Positions 1-9,700 of a stretch of 64,000 nucleotides of DNA are shown piece by piece (the first letter of the stretch is position 1; each line of letters begins with the position of its first letter). The stretch covers positions 1 to 64,000 of the forward strand of contig JAMKCH010002877.1 in the NCBI GenBank assembly GCA_023653785.1, written 5' to 3'. Made by a program: the position numbers and the translations under genes. The notes under the pieces are model-generated. The model saw nothing but the letters and a program-made list of their open reading frames with translations, was not told the DNA's origin and searched no databases. This DNA comes from Ophioderma brevispina (taxonomy: Eukaryota > Echinodermata > Ophiuroidea > Amphilepidida > Ophiodermatidae).

Positions 1-685
1 AACTGAGATTTTGATACTGGACTAGTTGTCGTTCTCATACGGAATACTCCTACTACTATAGCAACTCTTATTGGATTATATACTGGATTGTATAGTAGCG
101 CTCATTCGGACGGAAATAACCGGAGACTTTTACGCCGTCGGCGAGCTCTTGTTTGTATCTTTTTACCGCCAATGCGGTCATGTGATCTGTGTAGCGGGAG
201 AAAAAAGGTAAACAAAAGGGCCATGACGAAACGTGTGCTTGTGCTTTGGACTGCCTTGACTATAGGTGTGAGTTGGTTTGTTATCTTGTTAAACGGGCTT
301 GGTCGCTAACAATTTATGTGGTCTGGTGTGCGTATTATTTTATTATATGCTTGTGGTATACTTAATAAAAATTGTGAAAATGTGTTGTGTGAAAAATTTG
401 CTTTATTACCATTCGTGACGCAGTTTACCGAGTTGGTTTTTGTGGTCCTGACGTTGTGGCAGGACCGGGAGACCGCCACGGACACGATTGTTATTTTTCT
501 GTACGGTTGTTATTGCGAACGATATTCCATCTAGCAACTCACGCTCACCCCGTTTCATATGGCGCACAATTGCACCAGAACATAAAGAAAAAAGAGAAAA
601 AGTACCCGCCAACAAGGAACCCTCACCAAAAAACCCCACCTGAAGGGGACCCCCCATCCTTTAACCCTGTGTCAACCACAGGCAA
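1..685. other. Leading edge upstream of DIRS gag-like region
   Basis: This stretch has moderate GC content and no recognised coding domain. Short open frames exist (for example 456-803 on the + strand, running into the gag-like region), but none resembles a known family. It may be the left terminal or untranslated part of the DIRS-type element that follows. I could not find an inverted terminal repeat matching the element's right side, so the left boundary is unresolved and may lie outside the window. Confidence 0.3.
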
Positions 686-2350
686 TGTTCCTGCACCGAC
701 CGGATTGCGCCTCTTTCTGTCTCGGACTTTGGATGTTCAATGGGCAACCATCGAAACATGGGTACGATTGCTCGTGTTGCCTTCACGGGAAGGGGGGTGG
801 TGATCGGGCTCCGGTACGGGGTTGGTCAAGGCAGCCGCCGCTGCTCGGGGTGCTCCCAAAGGTGAAGTAGCTTCGGCTGCTTCGGCTGCTTCGCGAAGTG
901 TTGAGGGGATGGCTTCGGGCCGTCTCCTAAGAGCCTCATCGGCCGTGCTTCGATGAGGTTCAGCCCTAGGGGTGCTACGGTGCAGGCTGGCGCGGTCTGC
1001 GCTGCCCATCCCCCAGGGGGGTTGGCGGGCATGAGGGCATTCGGTGGTGGTGAGTAGTGGTGATGGTGTGCCCGGTCGCCGGGATGATCCATCGCTGTTG
1101 ATGTCCACACCTAACGTGGTTGCAGTCCCGGTGTCTTCGGGCACTTCGACCGCGCCCCACACCAACCCCACGCAGTTTAGCCACCTCCACACACCTCGGT
1201 CGGTAAATGTCCGGGCAACACCCGTGGGGCGCGTGGGCTAAACGCGATCCCTTGGCGGGACACCGCCAGGTTTTGGCTTCTCTCGCTACACCCGCATGCC
1301 CAGCCTTGCTAGTCATGCCCTGGCACTACCTCACAGAAAAAAGGCACGCACCCCGCAACTGCTGCTCCGGCCCCTTCGGGGCTGGGGGGTAGACGTGGCG
1401 CTCCGCTGGGTGGCTACGCAGACGCCCCAGTGACTAAGGTCGGCTCAGGCCTCTCTTGCGGGTACGGCCTGATGCGGTTGCTAGTGCTGTTCCGCCGGCA
1501 TCTGCTCCGCGGCGGGGTCTGCCTATGGTGGGGTAACACGGGGGTGCCCCTGCCACTTGCGTTCCGCGGGGCAGCCTTCATGGCCCACCCCTGCGGGGAC
1601 ACAGTACCCGCGGCAGCCTACCTTCTCAGGTCATGCTGCCGTCCCGTACGTGGCCCTCCCCCCCCAGTCGAGCTGGACTTCCTGGGTGGTCAGTCTGGTA
1701 TGGTCTTCTGACCGGGCTCCCGCGGGCCGGGAGCCCCTCCAGGCTATGGTCACTCCGCACCTCCGCCGTCGGCTGCCACCATGTGCTGTCGGGGCTGCTT
1801 CTGACCGCTCCGAGGGCGGGGCAGTTGCGCCACAGCGCAGCAGTTTGTCTCCTTCTTGACGCAGTCAGCTGGCGGCTGTACAGCCTGGTACCGGGCTGGG
1901 GCAGGACGGTCTACCCGTCCACTACCCTTCGGCTTACTTGCCTGGACTTGGGTTGGTCGTCCCACACCTTCCTCGGCCTGTACCCTCTCAGGGTCGGGCT
2001 GGGTGCAGTCGCGCCCCATGGCTCCTGCGGCCCAGCCTATGCCGGTTGGTTTGGTCCCTGCGGGAGACCATGGTGTCGCCGCCCAGGTGCACGCCTGGCC
2101 CTCCCCCTTCGTACCGCTCGTTTCTGTCGCACGTCCTCCTCAGGACTCCTACCAGCCGCAGACTTTCGATGTTTCGGATGACAAAACAGAGGCTTCAATG
2201 TCTTGGCGCGTCGCCTGAGCTTCGTGCGACGCGAGAATGCCTGCTTCACACTTCGCACCCTTAGTTCTGATCTTGCATCGGAACTCTTCAAGACCAAGCC
2301 CGAGTCACGACTCCTCTTTGGAGGCTGTTCGGTGACTCCTGCTGGCGTTC
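686..2350 (+). pseudogene. DIRS gag-like region, broken
   Basis: Three-frame reading gives patches of Pro/Ser/Arg/Gly-rich protein with no globular domain, typical of the poorly conserved first ORF of DIRS elements. Continuous frames are short (for example 1633-2181 and 1938-2264) and hand over to one another, which suggests accumulated indels. Its place directly upstream of the RT-encoding part is the main reason for the gag-like call. The sequence itself has no diagnostic motif such as a zinc knuckle, so the functional label is an inference from position. Confidence 0.45.
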
Positions 2351-2382
2351 CTCGGAGCGTGTGATCGGAGCAGGCGCTCAGG

Positions 2383-2682
2383 ATGCGTCAGGGCGAAGAT
2401 CTCCTCTCGGGGTTTCGGCTAAGAAAGCAGAAGAAGAAGCGCTCCCGCTCTTCTTCTTCCAGCCGTTCCGCCAAGCAGGCGAAGCAGCCCGCCTCAGCAA
2501 CCAAGAAGCCCGCTGCTCCGGCCACTTCTACCCAGAAGTCAGGGGCCAGGCCGAATACTCGTCCCCCTCCCAAAGCAAGGCGCCTGGGAAGGGGAAGAAG
2601 TCTTCTTCCTGAGGCACTGCGGCCCTCGGCGTCTCTCCTTATGGGAGGGAACCTTACCACCGCCGGTGGGCGGCCGCTTTAG
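2383..2682 (+). pseudogene. Basic Lys/Arg/Ser-rich segment leading into DIRS RT
   Basis: This 99-codon open frame starts with a strongly basic and serine-rich stretch (KKKRSRSSSSSRS) followed by Ala/Pro/Lys-rich sequence. It ends in GGRPL, which resembles the conserved GGRL-type segment found just before the RT domain in DIRS elements. It is probably the N-terminal linker of the pol ORF, possibly binding nucleic acid. The frame breaks after 2682 and homology continues in other frames (2666-2959 and 2727 onward). The start codon is only nominal. Confidence 0.5.
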
Positions 2683-3480
2683 TTCTTACGCGCGGGAATG
2701 GCCAGCCATTTTCTCCCGCGCCTTGGGTGCTGAGCGTGGTGGAACGGGGGTATCGTCTAAATTCACCGCGAAACCCCCGGCGACTTCCACCCGACCTACC
2801 CCCCTTTCCCCGGGGGAACCGAAGAACCAACTTCTTCTGGGCGAGGTCTCGGCGCTCTTTGCGAAGGGTGCCATCTCCCCAGTCGACCCCCCCTCACCGA
2901 GGGGTTCTGGTCGACGTTCTTCTTGGCCCCCAAATACCGGTATTGGCTTCCCATCCTGAACCTAAGCCTCTTAATATCAGTATAATCAAGCCGAAGAATT
3001 TTCAGGATGTGAAAACTCTCGCGTCGCTCCTGCGCTGTCCTTTGAAGGGGAGCTGGGCCTCTTCTTTGTCTGAAAGACGCCTACCTACACGCCCAGTCCG
3101 CAAATCCGCCGTCGCTGGCTTCAGCTTCCCAAATCCAGGGCAGTCGTACGAGTGGACTTGTCTCCCCTTCGGACTTTCCACCTCTCCCAGGGTCTTCCCG
3201 ATGGTGACCCGGGAAGTGGGCGCATTCCTCAGGCGTCAATGGGGGTCAACCTCCATCGTACCTGGACACTGGCCGATCTACGGTCCGTCGCCCCAGGCGA
3301 CGGCCGAAAGGGTCAGTCGTATCACCGTTCAAGTCGTGCAGAGGTTGGGCTTCAATTTTCAACTTCGACACTCTAGCCTTACCCCCCCTCAGGACGCTGA
3401 GATCTTGTGCTCGTCTGCAATTGCTGTCCGGGCATTGCAAAACCGACGGCCGAGCGGGTGATGTCGTGGTTCACACTGCG
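2660..3480 (+). pseudogene. DIRS reverse transcriptase domain, frame-broken
   Basis: The segment around 2820-2900 encodes LLGEVSALFAKGAISPV, the usual entry to a DIRS RT. The fingers/palm core follows as EWTCLPFGLSTSPRVF (about 3150-3200) and VTREVGAFLRRQ (about 3205-3240). The downstream segment GPSPQATAERVS (about 3283-3318) and VVQRLGF (about 3334-3354) is also characteristic. The catalytic YLDD box should fall near 3255-3270; in the sequence a YLD start is followed by a shift and the second aspartate is lost. Homology moves between at least three frames. The open frame 2727-3461 covers most of the recognisable core. Such a copy cannot make an active enzyme. Confidence 0.8.
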
Positions 3481-3589
3481 ACTTCTATGGCGCTGCTTAC
3501 GCAGGCTCCCGCTCGTACTGATTCGTCCTTCTAGACTTGATGGCCAGTCTCGTCCCTGATCCCCGTACGTCGCTTCCATATGAGGCTGC

Positions 3590-4110
3590 TTCAATCACTC
3601 GGGCGGCACTACAGGCCGATCAACCACCCCAGATCCCGTCTGATCCATCAATGCAGGTCCGGAACCCGGCATGGTGGTCTCACCGCCCTAATCTGACTCG
3701 GGGAATCTTTCCCTGCGCCTCCCCTCGATGTTGTCATCACACGGACGGTCCGAAGTCGGTTGGGGGGGTTTCACCCTAGAATACCTATGTGCCCTCGGGA
3801 CTGGTCCCAACCGAGGGCCAGGCCCATGTCAATCGCCTCGAATTGTGGGCAGTGTAACGTACCCTAGCTCACCTTCGAGGCGATGGTGACCAAACTCAGT
3901 GTCCTAGTAGGAAGGCCGTCGGCACAACTCCACCAGTGGTGGCCTACATCAACAAACGGGGCGGGACTCGGTCCCGGGCCCTGTGTCTCGACGCCATGCG
4001 AGTCATAGCGGGGTGTCGAGATCGGGCCATCACGATGTCCGCAGTACACATTCCAGGGGCCGTCAACTTTCTTGCCGACGATCTGTCTCGCGGCAGGACA
4101 GGATGACGGC
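3590..4110 (+). pseudogene. DIRS RNase H-like domain, frame-broken
   Basis: Directly after the RT, reading across frames gives NRLELWAV (about 3831-3854), then VVAYINKRGGTRS (about 3938-3976), then SAVHIPGAVNFLADDLSR (about 4038-4092). These match the order of conserved blocks in the RNase H domain of DIRS and Ty3-like pol proteins, where the last block (xxNxxADxLSR) is diagnostic. The domain is split by frameshifts and stops. It would degrade RNA in RNA-DNA hybrids during reverse transcription in an intact element. Confidence 0.7.
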
Positions 4111-4600
4111 CTCGGAATGGATAATGAACCAAGATGTCGTGCGGGAGATCTTCGAGAGGCTTTATGTTCCTCAGATCGGACCTGTTCGCCTCGAACCTGA
4201 GTCACCAGCTCGCTCTTACTGGCACCCGGGACTCCCGACCCGGGTGGTACAGTCGACGCTCTGGCGATAGAATGGTCAGGGGGTTCACGGCCTATGCCTT
4301 TCCACCGATTTCCGATCTGCATCATGTAGAGTTTCGAAAACGGCGGGAGGGAGTGTGGCAGTTTGTCATCCTCATCGCTCCCTTATGGCCGAAAACACCT
4401 TTGGTTTCGTCCAAGGGTTGGATCGATTGGACGGCTCTGCAGCTGCGTCTACCGAAACGTCCGGACCTAGTATCCCTTCCGGCCGGAGGGGAGAGCCAGT
4501 CTGTCGCGCTGGAGCACCTAGCGTGGACTGCGTGGCCATTATCCGGCGGCGATGCCGAGAGTGATGGATTTTAGCAGAGGGCTTTAGCCTCGGCTAATAT
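4110..4600 (+). pseudogene. DIRS pol C-terminal region
   Basis: After the RNase H block, the sequence encodes EWIMNQDVVREIFERLY (about 4116-4166), then YWHPGLPTRVVQ, then FTAYAFPPIS (about 4284-4313). A short conserved region containing AYAFPP is commonly found between RNase H and the recombinase ORF in DIRS elements, which supports the order assignment. At least two frame changes occur here. Its biochemical role is not established. Confidence 0.6.
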
Positions 4601-5560
4601 CAGCGGAAGAAGGAAGTCTACCGTGGACGCTTACTCTAAGCGTCTTGACCCTACTTTACGCTGGTGTATGTGAGCGACGAGAGGTGTCTCCGACCGGGCA
4701 TCTGTCGCCGAGATCGCTGACTTCTCACCGATCGCTGTGATAGCGGCTTGAAACTTCGACTGTTAGAAACTACGTCCGCTATCTTAGCGTACATAGAGGG
4801 TTTCATGGATGGATTCTACCATTAATGACGATTTGGCTCGTCCGTCCTTTAAGGGGATGTTTAATACCAGACCTCCGAACCAGGGAAAACGTTCCCACCC
4901 TGGGACCTTAATACTGTCTTAGACATTAGTGAAGCCCCCGTTCGAACAATGGGACTGAGGCAGCACTAAAACATGTCACGGTGTAAGACGGTCTTCCTCG
5001 TCGCTCTCGCCTCTGGGAGACGATGATCGGAGATTAAGAATATCTAGATGGGCAGTGCTGAATTCTCTCGGGAAGGGTCAAATGTGTAAGGCCGGAATTT
5101 TTGGCAAAGAACGAGTCATCCTCCTTCCGACACTCTACAATTATCTTACCCCGAATTGCATGTCACTCGTCGGTGCGGGAAGATCGCCTGGGGTGTCCCG
5201 TCGGGCCCTTGAGTACTATTAACGTAAAACTAGTCCCGCTCAGGGTCGACGACTTGTTGTTTCTACACGCTCCCCCACGGGTCCGCCGTCAAAACGGACC
5301 AATTGCTAGATGGTTAGCGCTGTGTGTGTTTGTTTGTACATAATGATTCCAACGCGGTGATAGGAGATTCACAAGCTCGAGCCCATTCAGTTGAAATATC
5401 GCGTCGTCATGGGCCTATCAATGCGGATCGGTATTGCCGCAAATCTGCGAGCTATTTGATGGAGGGCTCCCACAAGTTTTCGCGGTTGTACTATAGAAAC
5501 GTACAAACTCCCCAAGAGAGAAAGTTGCGAGGGCACTCCTGCCAGAAAAACCTAAAACTC
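4600..5560 (+). pseudogene. DIRS tyrosine recombinase, frame-broken
   Basis: Across frames the segment opens with a core-binding-like part (AYSKRLDPTLRW, about 4629-4664), then DSTINDDLARPSFKGMFNTR near 4812-4871. The catalytic half includes LLFLHAPP near 5252-5275, RAHSV near 5378-5392 (the position of the HxxR box) and FSRLYYRNVQ near 5479-5508, which contains the expected nucleophile tyrosine. In tyrosine recombinases the R-HxxR-Y set cleaves and rejoins DNA; in DIRS elements it replaces the DDE integrase. Here stops and shifts interrupt the domain repeatedly, so it is a relic. The last good match is the NVQ segment. Confidence 0.75.
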
Positions 5561-5814
5561 ACTTCACTATACATTAAAGTCTCCATGGTGGCCGACTGTG
5601 ACGCTCGGCCTCGGAGTATTCGTTGCAGGTTGCGCCTCTCTGTCCCCGATTTTTTGTTAATGCCTTTAGGCCCTTAAATAGTTACTTTATGTTTAGTGTA
5701 GGTCTTGCTTTTGGCTGCAACTTAGTGGCCTGTCTGAAATATCAGGCTCCACCTTCCGACTGAGTGAGTCTGTCTGGTGTTGATTGAAAATATTCATTTC
5801 AACGGGGGGGTTAC
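5561..5814. other. Right flank of DIRS element
   Basis: GC content falls and no coding match is seen. This stretch probably holds the element's right untranslated part and terminal repeat, but I could not confirm an inverted partner. Confidence 0.3.
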
Positions 5815-6165
5815 TGCAGATGTTTCAGTCAAATTGGTGTAAAGGAAATCAGTTCAGTTGTAATGATTTATTCAAAAACAATTAGTTTTATTAACATCAA
5901 ACTGAAGCCTGATTCCTTTCCAATGTGACTTCCCACTTCCAGGCCCGCCCCACAGCCATTGATATGTACGCGCGTCGTGTGGGCTGGAGCCAAAAACGGA
6001 ATTAAGGAAGAGCTAGGTCGACAGGGTGTGAACTGGGGACACTGGTCCGAGACCATTTCTCTTTAGGGTGTTATTATGGTAATTTGGGCAGTCCACTTCT
6101 CAGGAGGGAAATGGGATGTTTCAGTCAACATTGGGAAAGGAAATCAGGCTTCAGTTAGATGATAT
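5815..6165. repeat. Foldback repeat beside DIRS
   Basis: A segment at about 5897-5926 (ACTGAAGCCTGATTCC...) is inverted at about 6127-6160 (...GGAAATCAGGCTTCAGT), giving arms of about 30 bp around a 200-bp spacer. A further direct copy of the right-arm type (GATGTTTCAGTCAA...GGAAATCAG) begins near 5819. This looks like a small non-autonomous element or a rearranged insertion site. No protein is encoded. Confidence 0.55.
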
Positions 6166-6610
6166 AAACTAATGTGTTTTGAATAATATCTTTAATATTC
6201 CAATATTGGATCATTTAAATATTTTAAAATTTCAAATACATATTTCAAATTCATAATTTGGAATTACTAAAATTGTGAAGAATGAACATGTTGAGCCCAC
6301 TTGATGAGACCCATGGACAAAGGATCAACAGTTAATGTCTCATGAGGTTAACAAATGTTTAAGTAATCAATATTTTCACTCACATGTATGTAGGTTTCCA
6401 ACGCTTTAAGTGCTTCACATTTTCCCTTTCATTCAGAATGATAAAAATTGCCTTAACTTATCGCACAAGCTCATGTAAACGTGTGTTACAGGCATGCCAA
6501 CTAATCCAGATTGCTAGGTTTAGGGCAAGCAGATTATTGGCAAAATTTTAGCATTATCAACAAGTTGCAAGAATAATCTGTTTTCACTTATCAAATCATT
6601 TGTTATATAG

Positions 6611-6709
6611 GCTGATGGAGGAGGGCGTACATCACAGCAGATCATTGAAGACCTTGCTGGAGACATCTTGTCTAAAATACCACCAAACTTTAATCTAGAG
6701 GAAGTTAAG
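6611..6709 (+). CDS. Dynein heavy chain exon (GGGRT...NFNLEEVK)
   Basis: The exon is bounded by TATAG before 6611 and GTAGTG after 6709, and encodes 33 whole codons. The text [20 protein letters not shown] is the conserved entry to the C-terminal region of dynein heavy chains, followed by a proline-containing turn and LEEVK. It joins in phase to the next exon, so both borders are supported by reading frame as well as splice signals. Confidence 0.85.
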
Positions 6710-9700
6710 GTAGTGCATCCTTGTTCTTGAGCTAAACAAACCAATTTTTAGTGCAATCGGAAAGACCTTATGTCGGCATGATTCATGTGTCCGTGTGTCC
6801 GTCTGTGTGTGTGTCAAACATTTAGTATACACCTTTTGGTTGAAACTTTTTCAACTTACTGTAGCTTTTTAATGCAGTGATGGATCAAGTTCATACTTGG
6901 TATACATTGAGACAAGGGATCTTATGTGGAGGTCAAAGGTCATTGCTCTAGTATACAGTTTGGTTAACACTTTCAACTTACTGTAACTTTTTAGTGCAAT
7001 GATGGATCAAGTTCATACTACATTGAGACATAGGGTCTTATGTGGGGGGGGCAAAAGTCATTCATGGGTCACTTAGGGTCATTATATTGCTCTTATTCTA
7101 TGACCATATAATCGGATGACCTATTTTGGGACTTTATTTTTCAGTATTTGCACTGTGTTAGTTAAACACAAACACTTTATTGCAATGATTTAAGTCCTGC
7201 TGTGTAAAACCTGTTATGTGGGTAGTAATGGACACAAGTATTAACAATATTGTGTATATAAAGTACCTCATTTGCATATTTGTTGTGATTGGCTAATAAC
7301 AAAAAGGCAGCCCATGCTATAATGTATTCTTAGATATAGCAAATGTGTAAGCCGCAAACTGTGAAATTCTAGTTTATTTTGTTCCATTGTTTTATAGGAC
7401 AAGTTTCCAGTGCGCTATGAGGAGTCCATGAACACGGTACTTGTGCAGGAGCTGATACGTTTTAACCGTCTCATAGAAGTTGTCAGGAGCAGTCTCCAGG
7501 ATGTTAGAAAAGCTCTCAAAGGTCTGGTGGTGATGTCATCAGAACTTGAGATGTTTTTGACACATGATGGGCGAAAGGTAAGACTAACTTAAGGGTAATT
7601 ACACTTTGTGATGGTAGGTGTCTGTCATTCCCTATTTGACACCATGGTGTGAGATTATCTGCAGCTTCTTCATGGGCTACTGCAGTAAGTAGTCCAGGAG
7701 AGTAGTACTGGATTTATTACACCTCATTAAAAATTCTTGAGCTCCCCAGTGCCGAATCATGAGCAGTCATCCAATCACAGAAAGTTAAATCCATAACCCG
7801 AGACCACGCATCTGCCAATGCAGTTGAAAGCTACAGTAGGAGGATTAGCCTTCTTGTGCTCAACGTGTTAACTTTAACTCTCCATACTCCATTATTTACC
7901 ATTTTTATCCCCCTGGCTTGAAAAGCAGAGGGGGATTATTGCGAGGGTGCGATGTCCGTATGTATGTGTATGTGTGTGTTCCAGTTTGGTAGGGTTTGGT
8001 GAGGTGTTCTTTTTTGGGTCTCCTTCGAAAAGTTTAAATCTGCATTTTTCAACCAGACTTGGGGTTAAGATGCAATATGGGGTTCCTTCATTAGTGGATG
8101 TGATGTCAAAGGTCAATGACCAAGGTCAAAGGTCATATGAGGCACTTGTTTCAGGACTGCCATCTTGCCAGGTCTTTGGTGTGGTTGTGGACCCCCTCCC
8201 CTGGCAGGGTTCGAACCTACGACCTCCCGACTGTGGGCAGATGCTCTAACCACTCAGCAAATGTGGTGGTTCAATATCAATCACAGGTTACTATTAAAAT
8301 CCACAGGGGATAAATCTCCTCCTGGTCTGGGTCTCCGATCACCGGGTCATCCAGTTGAGCAGGTCTGGGGGCTCTCGGATCAGATAATGGCATTTGAGCA
8401 AATCTTCCCACCCCCCCACCCCCGTGTCGTGGAACCCTTTAACGATGGTGTTGTATCAAGGCGCGATGTATAGGTACCCCTCCCCCACTATATGTTGCTA
8501 TTCAAAGCGACTCAGTGCAATACGAATTGCAACAAAAGGTGCAGTCTCCATTCTACTGACACGATATATCAGCAGGACATATTTGATGATTCTGTATTAT
8601 CAGAGTAGAGTTTACCATACAGCTTGTTTACCCTGTGGGTGTTCGGTAGGTGCCATCAATGTGGGCAGCACACTAAGTCTTATCCTATGGTCTCTGAAGC
8701 CTATGGAAGTACATCCCAGAGCTGCTGGCACAGATTGTTTTTTTTTTTTTTTTTTTTTTCAATCTTTCAGGTAGCCATGCAATTCCTTACTGTTAAGCGA
8801 TGTCAGAGGGTGTATTTAGTCAATCCTACAATGCCTCAGTTTGGGAAATTTCACCCAATAAGTCTATGATCCCACCAAAAATCTATTCTTAAACACCATA
8901 AAAACCTTACCTTTTTTTACCTCATTTTAGCCCACAAAGCATAGTACTTAGGTAGTTTTTTGAAGGATCATGTCTTGTGGTTCTTTATACTTCTTGAACA
9001 TTTTGTATCCCTTAAGTTACTGACATGTTTTAGGCCAGTAAATTATAGAACATGCAAATGCATTATGGATTGCGTTCAAAACACCCTCTGAGTAATTAAT
9101 CAACCTGTACTGGTTATGATTTAGAGTCAGTTTAGTTGATATTCCAATTTATCAAAGAATTTCTTGAAACTTGGTTCTCCTGAACTTAACAGTACGTTTC
9201 CATAACAACATGAAAATATTTGTAGGGTTTGGAAATTGTAATTAGATCTGATTATTCATGATGCTAGCATCAGACTTACTCTAAACACAGACCCACAAAT
9301 TGTATTCACAGTATGTCACAATAACCATGCATGCACACACGCAATACATTTTGTTATGACCTATACTTCCGCGGGACTTAAAAGGACCACGTCATTCAAT
9401 CTTAACGCCAAACACTGAATAACGCCCATTGTTATACTTTATTTGTCATTGTGTTAGCATTAACACTAACACAAACTAATCTCACTAAAGCTCAACGCAC
9501 GAGGAGGAAAGGAGGAACAGGAAAAGGCACTAAGTCTAGAAAGTAGCGATTACGTCAGAAAACCAAAGGGAAACTCATATGGGACACGAAATCGCTGGCC
9601 GGGTCATGGGCTGGGGCCGAGGGCCCTTGGTTCGAATCTCACCCGAATTTGCGACTTTTCTGTTTCCCCTCTTCCTCAACTCTTCAGTCCCTCCCGGGAG

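Larger units (their letters stand above)
686..5790 (+). mobile_element. Degenerate DIRS-type tyrosine-recombinase retrotransposon
   Basis: A GC-rich block, unlike the AT-rich DNA to its right, carries gag-like, reverse transcriptase, RNase H and tyrosine recombinase segments in that order on one strand. This is the known order of DIRS-order retrotransposons, which integrate with a tyrosine recombinase and not a DDE integrase. All segments are interrupted by frameshifts and in-frame stops, so this copy is not expected to be autonomous. The RT palm motif that should read YLDD is broken near 3260. Exact ends are uncertain: no matching inverted terminal repeats were found and coding similarity stops near 5560. 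The element lies upstream of, and on the same strand as, the dynein exons starting at 6611. If further dynein exons lie left of the window, the element sits in an intron. Confidence 0.8.

Noticed and set aside
1..640. Short open frames at the left edge as separate genes
   Set aside because: No domain, and they overlap one another; likely part of the element's untranslated region.
737..1192. 151-codon minus-strand frame
   Set aside because: Antisense shadow in GC-rich gag-like DNA; Arg/Pro/His-rich without any motif.
7912..8250. Coding frame with [12 protein letters not shown]
   Set aside because: This familiar phrase comes from the tRNA-like segment of a SINE read in frame; not a protein.
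8205..8270. Functional tRNA gene on the minus strand
   Set aside because: A- and B-boxes are present, but acceptor and anticodon stems do not pair; a SINE fits better.
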